A stretch of 64,000 nucleotides of DNA from Stenotrophomonas maltophilia (GTDB lineage Bacteria; Pseudomonadota; Gammaproteobacteria; Xanthomonadales; Xanthomonadaceae), in the NCBI GenBank assembly GCA_009912235.1, contig WNDS01000003.1, positions 310,001-374,000 on the forward strand. The letters are read 5' to 3'. Position numbers and translations under genes: made by a program. Positions 54,629 through 63,663 of the stretch are shown one piece after another (position 1 is the first letter of the stretch; the number at the start of each line of letters is the position of its first letter). The notes below the pieces were generated by a model that ran no database searches, had not been told where the DNA came from, and saw only the letters and a program-made list of their open reading frames with translations.

Positions 54629-55645
54629 GTGACCGCCAGCCACCCCGCCCCGGCCCATGTCCTGTCCCTCGCCGCGCCGGTGTTCCTGGCCGCCGATGTG
54701 GGAGGTACCCATGTGCGGGTGGCCCGCGTGCAGGCCAGCGGCGATGACGCCCATCCGGTGCAGCTGCTGGATTACCGCAAGTACCGCAATGCCGACCATG
54801 CCGGCCTGAGCGCGATCCTGGACGACTTCATCGGCAGCGGCCCGCGCCCGGCGCACTGCGTGGTGGCCACCGCCGGGTATGCACGCGAAGACGGCACGGT
54901 GATCACCGCCAACGTGCCGTGGCCGCTGTCGGCCCGCCAGATCGAAGCCGACCTGGGCCTGGAGCGGGTGTACATCGTCAACGACTTCGAAGCGGTGGCC
55001 CACGCCGCCGCGCAGGTGGACGCCAGTGGCGTGCTGCACCTGTGTGGCCCGGACACGGCGCCGCGCGGCCCGACCCTGGTGGTCGGCCCCGGTACCGGTC
55101 TGAGTGCGGCGCTGTGGATTCCCACCGCGCACGGCCCGGTGGTCCTGCCCACCGAAGCCGGGCAGCCGACGCTGGCGGCCACCACCGAACTGGAAATGGC
55201 CATCGTGCGCTACATGCAGCGCAGCCGCGCGCATGTGTCGATCGAACATGCGCTGTCCGGCCCTGGCCTGATGAACCTGTACACCGCGGTGTGCGCGCTG
55301 CAGGGGCAGCCGGCCACGCTGGCCAGCCCCGATGCGGTAACCGCCGCGGCCATCGCCGGTGACGATGCCCTCGCCCGCCAGGCGCTGGACGTGTTCTGCG
55401 GCCTGCTCTGCAGCACCATCGGCGACATGGCGCTGTTCTACGGCGCACAGGGTGGTGTCTACCTGGCCGGCGGCATCCTCACCCAGATCCGCGATTACCT
55501 GAAGAACAGCACCTTCATCAGCCGCTACCTGGAAAAGGGGCCGATGCGCGAGCAGCTCGAGCGCATCCCGGTGAAGGTGGTCGAACACGGCCAGCTGGGC
55601 GTCATCGGCGCCGCCAGCTGGTACCTGGGCCACCAGGAACACTGA
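54629..55645 (+). CDS. glk: Glucokinase/GlcNAc kinase (ROK-unrelated, Glk family)
   Basis: 338-residue sugar kinase of the Glk (PF02685) family. 'FLAADVGGTHVRVARVQ' is the phosphate-1 motif, 'RVYIVNDFEAVAHA' the sugar-contact segment, 'LVVGPGTGLSAALWIP' and 'VYLAGGILTQIRDYL' later ATPase motifs. GTG start 54629 with GCAGGAG 6 bases upstream. The location inside the nag locus, with a nag box, suggests that it phosphorylates GlcNAc (NagK role) rather than only glucose; sequence alone does not separate these. Confidence 0.85.
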   Translation: MTASHPAPAHVLSLAAPVFLAADVGGTHVRVARVQASGDDAHPVQLLDYRKYRNADHAGLSAILDDFIGSGPRPAHCVVATAGYAREDGTVITANVPWPLSARQIEADLGLERVYIVNDFEAVAHAAAQVDASGVLHLCGPDTAPRGPTLVVGPGTGLSAALWIPTAHGPVVLPTEAGQPTLAATTELEMAIVRYMQRSRAHVSIEHALSGPGLMNLYTAVCALQGQPATLASPDAVTAAAIAGDDALARQALDVFCGLLCSTIGDMALFYGAQGGVYLAGGILTQIRDYLKNSTFISRYLEKGPMREQLERIPVKVVEHGQLGVIGAASWYLGHQEH

Positions 55646-55795
55646 TCCATCCACGCGCTACCGCTTCAGCAACACCGAAAACGCAGTACGCACCACGTGG
55701 CAGATACCGCCGGGATGCCCCACACCCGCGCAGGCCAACGCAACCGTAATTCGAACGCCGCAGCCGGCAACCATTGAGTGATGAGGAGAGACATC

Positions 55796-58480
55796 ATGAA
55801 TACCCGCAAGACTTTGCTTTCTGCAGCCATCGTCAGCTGCATCGCCTTCAGCGCGCATGCGCAGCAGGCCCAGACGGCCACGGACCTGGACACCGTGCAG
55901 GTCACCGGCATCCGCGGTTCGATGGAAAAATCGCTGGACACCAAGCGCGAAGCCAATGCACGCGTGGAAGTGGTGACCGCTGAAGACGTGGGCAAGCTGC
56001 CGGCGCACAACGTGGCCGACACCCTGCAGCGCCTGCCGGGCGTGAACATCAGCTCGTCCAGCGCCGACGAAGGCGGCTTCGACGAAGCCGACCGTGTCAG
56101 CCTGCGCGGCACCAGCCCGAGCTTGACCCAGACCCTGATCAACGGCCACACCGTGGCCTCGGCCGACTGGTTCGTGCTGAGCCAGGGCAACAAAGTCGGC
56201 CGCAGCATCAGCTACTCGCTGCTGCCCTCCGAGCTGGTCAGCTCGGTGGAAGTGAACAAGTCCTCGCAGGCCAAGCTGCAGGACGGTGGCACCACCGGTA
56301 CGGTCAACATCATCACCCGCAAGCCGCTGGAGTTCTCCAAGCAGTTCACCGCCGAAGGTTCGGTGGGCGCGGTGCGTTCTGATCTGGCCAAGTCGACCGA
56401 TCCGCAGCTGTCGGCGCTGTTCAACTACAAGAACGACGACAACACCTTCGGTGTGATGCTGCAGGCCTTCAGCCAGAAGCGCGAGCTGCGCCGTGAAGCG
56501 CAGGAAGTGCCGGGTGGCTTCTTCACTCTCGGCCCGGGCGATGACGTGGTGAAGGGCAATGCGGCCAAGGGCATCGCACCGCACCCGGATCTCAACGGCG
56601 TGGAAGTGCCGGGCCTGCTCGGCTCGACCCTGTTCGAACAGACCCGCAAGCGCACCGGCGGGCTGGTCTCGCTGCAGTTCAAGCCCAGCGACAACCTGAG
56701 CTTCACCCTCAGCGGCTTCACGTCCAAGCTCAAGGCCAACAACTACAACCGCAACTTCATGATGTTCGGCAACAGCTTCGCCAAGAACGAAGCACCGGAT
56801 CCGGGCTACGTGGTCAAGGACGGCGTGCTGACCCAGGCGACCTACAAGGGCCAGCCGGATACGAATTACGCCGTGTACGACATGATCTACCGCGAGTCGA
56901 CGGCCAAGACCAACTACATCACCATGGACGCCGACTGGCAGGTCAACGACAACCTGACCGCCAAGTTCCAGGCGGGCAGCACCAAGGGCACCGGCAGCAC
57001 GCCGCGCCAGTTCATTGCCGAGCTGCTGACCGCCAAGGGCGGCGGTGCCAGCTGGACCACGCACGGCAACAGCTCGCCGGTCGACTGGAATGTCGGTGGC
57101 GACCTCAGCCCGGCCGGTGCCAGCTGGGGTGGCACCTGGGGCAACCAGCAGGTCACCGCCGAAGACAAGGAAAAGTGGGCCAACGTTGATTTCAGCCAGT
57201 ACTTCAACAGCGCCGGTGTGCTGACCTCCATCGACTTCGGTGCACGCTACGCCGACCACAAGCGTGAAGCCCTGTCGCCGGAAGGCGCGACCCCCGGCAA
57301 CATCTGGGATGCGCTGCGCGGCAGCGACACGGCCAACTACCCGAGCGGTTTCGCCGACAAGATCGGTGGCAGCTTCCCGCGCAACCTGTGGTACTATACC
57401 CCGGCTGCGCTGCGCGATGCCGCGGTGAACAATTCCACCTGGCTGTCCGGCAACGATGGCCCGACCGGTCGCCACAACTATGGCGCCGAATGGAAGGTGG
57501 CCGAGAAGAACTTCGCCGGTTACGTGCAGGGCAACTTCGCCGGTGACGGCTGGAGCGGCAACGTCGGCCTGCGCTACGTCAACATCAAGCAGAACATCGA
57601 CACCTACGCTACGGCCACCGGTTCGACCGTGCCGGACGTGAGCAGCCTGTTCGGTGCCTGGACCCGCGCGGCCTTCGAGAACAAGCACAGCCGCGTGCTG
57701 CCCAGCGCCAACCTGAAGTTCGACCTGCGCGATGACCTGGTGCTGCGCTTTGCTGCCTCGCAGACCCAGACCCTGCCGGACTTCTCCGCGCTGGGTGCCT
57801 CCTCCTACGGTTCGGATCTGAACAAGACCGGCGGCGGCGGCAACCCGAAGCTGAAGCCGGTGGTGTCCACCAACTTCGATGCCAACCTGGAGTGGTACTT
57901 CATGCCGCGCGGCCTGCTGTCGGTGGGCGCCTACTCGATGCGCCTGAAGGACTACGTGGCCTTCAGCACCGAAAAGCAGATGCTGTTCAGCGAGCTGACC
58001 AACAAGCTCGAGGAGTACGACATCTCGCGCCCGAAGAATGCCGACGGCAAGGTGCGCGGTATCGAAGTGGCCTACGAGCAGCCGATCGGCGAGTACTTCG
58101 GCGTCAACGCCAACTACACCTACGCCAACGGCAGCACCTCGCACACCTGGGCTGACGGCACCGACAACCTGCTGGGCACCTCGAAGAACACCTACAACGT
58201 GGGTGCCTACTTCGAAAACGAGACCTTCGGTGCACGCGTGGGCTACACCCGCCGCTCGTCGTTCCTGATCGGTCTGTCCGGCGCCAACCCGTACTACCAG
58301 GATGACTTCGGCACCCTGTCGGTGTCGCTGAGCTACAAAGCCACCGACTGGATGAGCGTCAGCTTCGATGCGCTGAACCTCAACAACCCGACCTACAAGT
58401 ACTACCAGACCGCGGCCATTCCGACTTCATTCTACAGCAACGGTCGCCAGTACTACCTGAACTTCCGCTTCAAGTACTGA
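55796..58480 (+). CDS. TonB-dependent receptor of the chitin/GlcNAc locus
   Basis: 894-residue outer-membrane receptor of the TIGR01782/oligosaccharide type. Signal peptide 'LLSAAIVSCIAFSAHAQQ', Ton-box 'LDTVQVTGIRGSMEKSLDTKREA' (motif VQVTGIRGSMEKSL), plug 'VVTAEDVGKLPAHNVADTLQRLPGVNIS' (motif GKLPAHNVADTLQRLPGV), 'RGTSPSLTQTLINGHTVASADWF', a long barrel and terminal 'YYLNFRFKY'. ATG 55796 follows GAGGAGA. It is placed between the kinase and the GH20 hexosaminidase and most likely takes up chito-oligosaccharides or GlcNAc (inference from context). Confidence 0.93.
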   Translation: MNTRKTLLSAAIVSCIAFSAHAQQAQTATDLDTVQVTGIRGSMEKSLDTKREANARVEVVTAEDVGKLPAHNVADTLQRLPGVNISSSSADEGGFDEADRVSLRGTSPSLTQTLINGHTVASADWFVLSQGNKVGRSISYSLLPSELVSSVEVNKSSQAKLQDGGTTGTVNIITRKPLEFSKQFTAEGSVGAVRSDLAKSTDPQLSALFNYKNDDNTFGVMLQAFSQKRELRREAQEVPGGFFTLGPGDDVVKGNAAKGIAPHPDLNGVEVPGLLGSTLFEQTRKRTGGLVSLQFKPSDNLSFTLSGFTSKLKANNYNRNFMMFGNSFAKNEAPDPGYVVKDGVLTQATYKGQPDTNYAVYDMIYRESTAKTNYITMDADWQVNDNLTAKFQAGSTKGTGSTPRQFIAELLTAKGGGASWTTHGNSSPVDWNVGGDLSPAGASWGGTWGNQQVTAEDKEKWANVDFSQYFNSAGVLTSIDFGARYADHKREALSPEGATPGNIWDALRGSDTANYPSGFADKIGGSFPRNLWYYTPAALRDAAVNNSTWLSGNDGPTGRHNYGAEWKVAEKNFAGYVQGNFAGDGWSGNVGLRYVNIKQNIDTYATATGSTVPDVSSLFGAWTRAAFENKHSRVLPSANLKFDLRDDLVLRFAASQTQTLPDFSALGASSYGSDLNKTGGGGNPKLKPVVSTNFDANLEWYFMPRGLLSVGAYSMRLKDYVAFSTEKQMLFSELTNKLEEYDISRPKNADGKVRGIEVAYEQPIGEYFGVNANYTYANGSTSHTWADGTDNLLGTSKNTYNVGAYFENETFGARVGYTRRSSFLIGLSGANPYYQDDFGTLSVSLSYKATDWMSVSFDALNLNNPTYKYYQTAAIPTSFYSNGRQYYLNFRFKY

Positions 58481-58515
58481 TCCACCGGCGGCACCACCGC
58501 CACGCAGCACCTGCA

Positions 58516-58550
58516 CGCCGGGCCTGGATGATTCCGGGCCCGGCGTTTTT
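58516..58550 (+). terminator. Rho-independent terminator after the nag TonB receptor
   Basis: CGCCGGGCCTGGA and TCCGGGCCCGGCG (58516-58545) form a 13-bp stem with one mismatch, followed by TTTTT (58546-58550). Confidence 0.9.
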
Positions 58551-58592
58551 CATGTATAGCCTTCACCGCACCAGACCCCAGGAGTCCTTCCG

Positions 58593-60950
58593 ATGACGAA
58601 GCCCACCCGCGCCAGGTTGCGTATGTTCCTGCTGCTGGGCAGCCTGCTGGCCATCGTGCCGGCGCTGCCCGCGCTGGCGGCCGATGCGCCGGCCAACGCC
58701 GATGCGCCCGGCCCGCAGCTGCGCGCCGGCAGCCTGCAGCTCATTCCCGCCCCGGCCCGCGTACAGCCCGGCACCGGCAGTGGCATCACCGTACGCACCG
58801 GCACCGCGCTGCTCGCCGACGGCGAGGCCGCACAGCGCGTGGCCACGCAGTTCGCCGACATGCTGGCCCGCAGCGGTGGCCCACGCCTGGTCGTGGCCAG
58901 TACCGCCTCGGCACCGAAGACCGGCGGTATCCAGTTCCAGATCGTACCCCACTTCCGCGACACCGGCGAGGGCTACACGCTGGACAGCACCGCGCAGGGC
59001 GTGCGCGTGCAGGCCGGCAACGAAACCGGCCTATTCTACGGCGCCACCACGCTGGCCCAGCTGGCCACGGCCGGCAACAACGGCGCACTGCCCGCAGTGC
59101 AGATCCAGGATGAGCCGCGCTTTTCCTGGCGTGGTTTCATGCTCGATTCGGCGCGCCACTTCCAGAGCCTGGACGAGATCAAGCGCGTGCTCGACGCGAT
59201 GGCCGCGCACAAGCTCAACACCTTCCACTGGCACCTGACCGATGATCAGGGCAGGCGCATGGAGATCAAGCGCTACCCGAAGCTGACCGAAGTGGGCAGC
59301 TGCCGCCTGCCGGCCGGCGATGGTGGCATCGATCCGGCCGCCCGGCAGGAACACCCGTACTGCGGCTTCTACACGCAGCAGCAGATCCGCGAGGTGATCG
59401 CCTATGCAGCGGCACTGCACATCCAGGTGATTCCCGAAATCGACGCGCCCGGGCACGCCACCGCCGCGATCGCCGCCTATCCCGAGCTGGGGTCGGTCGA
59501 CACGCCGCTGAAGCCGATCAGCGAATGGGGCGTGTTCCCGAACCTGTTCAACGTGGAAGACAGCACCGTCACCTTCCTGGAAAACGTGCTGGAGGAAGTG
59601 ATCCAGTTGTTCCCGGCCAAATACGTGCACGTCGGTGGCGATGAGGCGGTCAAGGACCAGTGGATCGCCTCCCGGCAGGTGCAGCAGCGCATGCGCCAGC
59701 TCGGCATCAAGGATGAGATGGCCATGCAGAGCCACATCCTGAAGCGGCTGGAAACCTTCCTGGAAGAGCACGACCGGCGCCTGATCGGCTGGGATGAAAT
59801 CCTGGAGGGCGGCCTGCCGCCGCAGGCCACGGTGATGTCCTGGCGGGGCACCGAAGGTGGGCTGGCTGCGGCCAGTGCCGGCCACGATGTGATCATGTCG
59901 CCGGTGGGCTACCTGTACCTGGACTACCTGCAGACCGCCTCGCCGAACGAACCGCCGGGCCGCCCGACCCTGGTCAACCTGGCCAAGCTGTACGGCTTCG
60001 AGCCGGTGCCGGCCGAGCTGGCCGCAGACAAGCGCCAGCACATCCTCGGCCTGCAGGCCAACATGTTCACCGAACACACGCGCACCTACGCGCGCCTGCA
60101 GCAAAACCTGTTCCCGCGCCTGGCAGCAGTGGCCGAGACCGGCTGGAGCCCGGCCGAGCGCCGTGATTTCCGCGATTTCCTCGCCCGCCTGCCCACCCAG
60201 CTGGCGCTTTTCCGTGCCTGGGGCCTGGCATATGCGCAGACCCCGTTCGAGGTGGGCGTGCACCACACCGATGACCGCGCGGCGAACACGGTGACGGTGT
60301 CGCTGGCCAACCCGCTGGGCTACGAGGTGCGCTACAGCACCGGCGGCGCGCCGGTCACCGCGGCATCGCCGCTGTACCAGCAGCCGCTGACCGAGACGCT
60401 GCCCGCCACCGTGCAGGCGGCGGCGTTCTACCAGGGCCAGATGCTGGCGGCCGCACCGACGGTGGCCACCTTCACGGCCGCCTCGCTGCTGAGCCGGCCC
60501 AGCGAGGACCTGCAGAACTGCGCAGGCAAGAACGGCCTGGTGCTGCGCCTGGAAGACGATGGCTGGCGCGAAGGCGCACGTGCGGTGTTCAAGGTGGACA
60601 TCTTCCAGCCGTGCTGGCGTTGGCCGCAGGCCAATCTGGAAGGCATCAGCACCGTAAGCGTGCGTGCCGGGCGCATTTCGTACTACTTCCAGCTGGCCAA
60701 TGACGAGCCCAAGCGCGTGTTCGAGAAGGCCAGGCGCGCGCACGGCGAGATGAGGATCCGCCAGGGCAACTGCAAGGGCCCGGTGCTGGCCGAGGTTGCA
60801 CTGCCCGCGCAGCCCGATGCCGATGGCTTTGTCACGCTGAAGGCCGCACTGCCGAAGAAGGTGGCCGCGCAGGGCGACCTGTGCATCAACTTCACCGGCA
60901 ACACGCGCCCGGCGATGTGGGTGCTGGATGAAGTGACGCTGCAGAAGTAA
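58593..60950 (+). CDS. Beta-N-acetylhexosaminidase, glycoside hydrolase family 20
   Basis: 785 residues. Signal peptide 'LLLGSLLAIVPALPALAAD', an N-terminal GH20b domain, a catalytic TIM barrel ('FSWRGFMLDSARHFQSLDEIKRVLDAMAAHKLNTFHWHLTDDQGRRMEIK', motif LNTFHWHLTDDQGRR) with catalytic pair Asp350-Glu351 in 'HVGGDEAVKDQW', and a C-terminal carbohydrate-binding-like domain (about 510-785). It releases GlcNAc from chito-oligosaccharides or glycans in the periplasm, feeding NagP. ATG 58593 has AGGAG eight bases upstream. A terminator separates it from the receptor, so it has its own promoter. Confidence 0.94.
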   Translation: MTKPTRARLRMFLLLGSLLAIVPALPALAADAPANADAPGPQLRAGSLQLIPAPARVQPGTGSGITVRTGTALLADGEAAQRVATQFADMLARSGGPRLVVASTASAPKTGGIQFQIVPHFRDTGEGYTLDSTAQGVRVQAGNETGLFYGATTLAQLATAGNNGALPAVQIQDEPRFSWRGFMLDSARHFQSLDEIKRVLDAMAAHKLNTFHWHLTDDQGRRMEIKRYPKLTEVGSCRLPAGDGGIDPAARQEHPYCGFYTQQQIREVIAYAAALHIQVIPEIDAPGHATAAIAAYPELGSVDTPLKPISEWGVFPNLFNVEDSTVTFLENVLEEVIQLFPAKYVHVGGDEAVKDQWIASRQVQQRMRQLGIKDEMAMQSHILKRLETFLEEHDRRLIGWDEILEGGLPPQATVMSWRGTEGGLAAASAGHDVIMSPVGYLYLDYLQTASPNEPPGRPTLVNLAKLYGFEPVPAELAADKRQHILGLQANMFTEHTRTYARLQQNLFPRLAAVAETGWSPAERRDFRDFLARLPTQLALFRAWGLAYAQTPFEVGVHHTDDRAANTVTVSLANPLGYEVRYSTGGAPVTAASPLYQQPLTETLPATVQAAAFYQGQMLAAAPTVATFTAASLLSRPSEDLQNCAGKNGLVLRLEDDGWREGARAVFKVDIFQPCWRWPQANLEGISTVSVRAGRISYYFQLANDEPKRVFEKARRAHGEMRIRQGNCKGPVLAEVALPAQPDADGFVTLKAALPKKVAAQGDLCINFTGNTRPAMWVLDEVTLQK

Positions 60951-60959
60951 GAGCACGGG

Positions 60960-61210
60960 TGCCGGCCATTGGCCGGCACCTGCAGGCCGGGTCGGCGGCC
61001 CTACGAGAACCCTCGCACCGGGGTAGTGCCGACCGTTGGCCGGCAACCGCAGCCATGGTCGGCAACCGCATCCACGCATGGCGTGGATCTACAACAGCGT
61101 CATCGGCGGCCCCATCAACAACCGCGCGGAAACCGTCCCACCGGGTAGTGCCGGCCGTTGGCCGGCAACCGCAGCCATGGTCGGCAACCGCATCCACGCA
61201 TGGCGTGGAC
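60960..61210. repeat. Two 68-bp repeats at 122-bp period with SMAG and ATCCACGC palindromes
   Basis: After the SMAG hairpin TGCCGGCC-ATT-GGCCGGCA (60960-60978) come two near-identical blocks beginning GGTAGTGCC at 61021 and 61143, each made of GTAGTGCCGACC/GGCC-GTTGGCCGGCAACC, a CCATGGTCGGCAACCG segment and the palindrome ATCCACGCATGGCGTGGAT (61070-61088; 61192-61209). 268 bases without a gene. Confidence 0.85.
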
Positions 61211-61218
61211 CTCCCCCC

Positions 61219-61611
61219 TCAACCTCGCCAGCGCAGCAACAGATCGCGCAGCGGGGTCAATGCGGTACCCAGCCCGGCCAGCACACCCACGCTGTTGGCC
61301 AGCGCATCCATCGGGTCGGCACTGCGCGTGGTGGTCAGCGCGCCCTGTGCGAACTCGATACCGATGCCCATCAGCACCAGCCCTGCCCCCACCCACAGCA
61401 GCGGCCGGCCACGGCGGTACAGCTGCACGGCGCTGCCGGCCAGGATGAAATAGGCCAGGAAGTGCTCCACCTTGTCGCCGTTTTCCGGCACCGGCAGCGG
61501 CGGCGGCGGAATCAGGCAGACCACCACCACGAACAGCACCGCCAGCCACCACAGCGTGGCCCACAGCACGGGCCGCCGCAGCGGCTTGATCACCGCAACA
61601 GCCGCACTCAC
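61219..61611 (-). CDS. VanZ-like membrane protein
   Basis: 130 residues, four predicted helices. 'LFVVVVCLIPPPPLP', 'GDKVEHFLAYFILAGSAVQLYRRGRP' (motif DKVEHFLAYFILA) and 'GIGIEFAQGALTTTRSADPMDALANSVG' (motif GIEFAQG...ADPMDALANSVG) define the VanZ-like family. Function unknown apart from a membrane role; in a few Gram-positives VanZ raises teicoplanin resistance. Its start overlaps the stop of the methyltransferase by 4 bases, so the two are co-transcribed. Confidence 0.85.
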   Translation of the reverse strand: MSAAVAVIKPLRRPVLWATLWWLAVLFVVVVCLIPPPPLPVPENGDKVEHFLAYFILAGSAVQLYRRGRPLLWVGAGLVLMGIGIEFAQGALTTTRSADPMDALANSVGVLAGLGTALTPLRDLLLRWRG

Positions 61612-62792
61612 AGCCGCCAGCTCAGGTCACCCAGCTCGAAGGCCGGCTCGAAATCAACATCACGCTGCAGGCCGATCACCTGGAAGCGTTCGCCCATCTC
61701 GGTGGGCAGGGTCAGCTTCTTCACCTGGTCGCGCAGCTGCACGCGGCCCACCTCGTCGGTGCGCTCGTCGGCCAGCGACAACACCTGGTCCAGCCCGTTG
61801 CCCAGCAGGAAGCTGGACTGGCTGCAGTAACCGGCCAGCTCGAAGCCGCCGTGGTGGCCCGCTTCGGCCATGGCGGTGAAATCCACCGACACAGTGATGT
61901 CCTGCAGCCCCGGCCAGCGGTAGACCTCGTTGTGCACGTGGTGGCGGTAGAACGCGCGCACGGTGCCATCGTCGCGGTCGTGCTGGTAGAACTCGGCCCG
62001 GGTGTAGCCGTAATCGACGAACAGCAGCGCACCGCGCTGCAATCCACCGGCCACCGCCTGCAGCCAATACGGCAGGTGTGGCAGCACTTCAGAGCGGTAG
62101 CCCTCGGCGAACGGGGTTTCCAGGTAGCGCTCCAGGTGGCGCACTGCACTGTTGAGCAGCATGTCGGCCGGCTGCGTGCCGCGCACGAAGTGGCCCTGTG
62201 CGTCCAGCTCCACGGTTTCTTCCAGGATCTCCCCGTCCTTCACCAGGAAGCGCGGGTTGGGCAGCGCGTCGATCACTTCATTGGCGAACACCACCCCGTC
62301 CCAGTCGTCGTCGAACGGGCGGTCCAGCCACTCCACCAGCCCGCTCAGCGCGGCCGGCAGGTTCTGCTGCAGCCGCTCGCGCTGGCGCTGGCGCAGGTCG
62401 GCGCTGGGTTCAAGAATGGCGTAGCGGGCCGGCAGTGCCTGCAGTTCGGCCAGGCGCAGCAGCGCGGCCTCGGCGAACGCACCGGTGCCACCGCCCAGTT
62501 CCAGCAGCCGCGCCTGCGCGCCGAGCTGGCCGAACACCGGCGCCAGCGCATTGGCCACGGTGGCGGCGAACAGCCCGCCCATTTCCGGTGCGGTGGTGAA
62601 ATCACCGGCGCCACCGAACTTGCTGGCGCCGGCGCTGTAATAGCCCCAACCGGGGGTGTACAGGCACAGCTCCATGAAGCGCGAGAACGGGATGGCGCCG
62701 CCCTGGGCGCGGATCTCGGTGCGCAGGGCATCGGCCAGCTGGTCGCTGTGAGCCAGGGCATCGGCCTCGGGCAGGGGCATGGTGGACTGCAT
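61608..62792 (-). CDS. MidA/NDUFAF7-like SAM-dependent methyltransferase (COG1565)
   Basis: 394 residues. 'IPFSRFMELCLYTPGWGYYSAGASKFGGAGDFTTAPEMGGLF' (motif PGWGYYS, GDFTTAPE) and 'ARLLELGGGTGAFAEAALL' (SAM-binding GGGTG) identify the family whose mitochondrial member methylates complex I subunit NDUFS2. The usual 'FANEVIDALP' and 'ALLFVDYGYTRAEFYQHDR' are also present. Target in bacteria is unknown. Start at 62792 ('MQSTMPLPE'); a Met at 62780 is the alternative. Divergent from the pteridine reductase (57 bases). Confidence 0.9.
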   Translation of the reverse strand: MQSTMPLPEADALAHSDQLADALRTEIRAQGGAIPFSRFMELCLYTPGWGYYSAGASKFGGAGDFTTAPEMGGLFAATVANALAPVFGQLGAQARLLELGGGTGAFAEAALLRLAELQALPARYAILEPSADLRQRQRERLQQNLPAALSGLVEWLDRPFDDDWDGVVFANEVIDALPNPRFLVKDGEILEETVELDAQGHFVRGTQPADMLLNSAVRHLERYLETPFAEGYRSEVLPHLPYWLQAVAGGLQRGALLFVDYGYTRAEFYQHDRDDGTVRAFYRHHVHNEVYRWPGLQDITVSVDFTAMAEAGHHGGFELAGYCSQSSFLLGNGLDQVLSLADERTDEVGRVQLRDQVKKLTLPTEMGERFQVIGLQRDVDFEPAFELGDLSWRL

Positions 62793-62849
62793 GGTGTCTT
62801 CGATTGCGGTGACAATGGGTGCAGGATAGCCGAGCCCAGGAGGCCCCTC

Positions 62850-63587
62850 ATGACCGAATCCGCCCCGGTAGCCCTGATCACCGGCAGCGCGCGCCGCATC
62901 GGCGCCGCCATCGCCCGCCAGTTCCACGCCTGTGGCTGGGGCGTGGTGCTGCACGCGCATACCTCCAGCGGCGAGCTGCAGCAGCTGGCCTTCGAACTGG
63001 ACAACAGCCGCCCCGGCAGCGTGCTGGCCCTGCAGGCCGACCTGGCCGACGCCAGCACCCTGCCCGACCTGGTGGAGCAGGCGGTGGCCCATTTCGGCCG
63101 CCTGGATGCGCTGGTGAACAACGCCTCCAACTTCTTCCCCACCCCGCTCGGGCAGATCACCGCCGAGGCGATGGATGCGCTGTATGCGGTCAACGCGGGC
63201 GCACCGCTGCTGCTGGCGCAGGCCGCCGCACCGCACCTGCGCCGCCAGCAGGGCAGCATCGTCAACCTGACCGACCTGCACGGCACCGACCCGATGCGCG
63301 ACCATGCGGCCTACACCATGGCCAAGGCCGCGCTGGAAATGGCCACCCGCGCCCTGGCGCTGGAACTGGCGCCGAAGGTGCGGGTGAATGCGGTGGCACC
63401 CGGGGCGATCCTGTGGCCGGAACAGGGCAAGGATGATTTCGCGCGCCAGGCGCTGCTGCAGCGCACGCCGCTGGCGCGCATCGGCACGGTGGAGGAGATT
63501 GCCGAGGCGGTGTTCTGGCTGGTGGCCGAGGCGCACTTCGTCACCGGCCACACCCTGCGCGTGGATGGCGGGCGTACGGTGAGTTGA
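62850..63587 (+). CDS. Pteridine reductase / dihydromonapterin reductase (FolM-like SDR)
   Basis: 245-residue short-chain dehydrogenase. 'ALITGSARRIGAAIARQF' carries the TGxxxRxG motif typical of pteridine reductases (FolM/PTR1) in place of TGxxxGxG; 'LVNNASNFFPTPLG', catalytic 'DHAAYTMAKAALEM' (Y-x3-K) and 'NLTDLHGTDPMRDH' fit. It reduces dihydromonapterin or dihydrofolate with NADPH. Start 62850 follows AGGAGG. Lies 76 bases from folK, in convergent orientation, giving a small pterin gene cluster. Confidence 0.88.
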   Translation: MTESAPVALITGSARRIGAAIARQFHACGWGVVLHAHTSSGELQQLAFELDNSRPGSVLALQADLADASTLPDLVEQAVAHFGRLDALVNNASNFFPTPLGQITAEAMDALYAVNAGAPLLLAQAAAPHLRRQQGSIVNLTDLHGTDPMRDHAAYTMAKAALEMATRALALELAPKVRVNAVAPGAILWPEQGKDDFARQALLQRTPLARIGTVEEIAEAVFWLVAEAHFVTGHTLRVDGGRTVS

Positions 63588-63592
63588 AATGT

Positions 63593-63640
63593 TGCCGGCC
63601 AGCGGCCGGCACCACCGGCAGCGCCGGGCCATGCCCGGCG
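63593..63640. repeat. Two adjacent SMAG-type palindromes
   Basis: TGCCGGCC-AGC-GGCCGGCA (63593-63611, first base adjusted for symmetry) and CGCCGGGC-CAT-GCCCGGCG (63622-63640) lie between two convergent pterin-related genes. Confidence 0.8.
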
Positions 63641-63663
63641 AGCGAAGCGGCAACAACAACCGA

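Noticed and set aside
55658..58144. 828-codon minus-strand open frame opposite the nag TonB receptor
   Set aside because: Same reason: shadow of the receptor on the other strand, with no start, signal or motif of its own.
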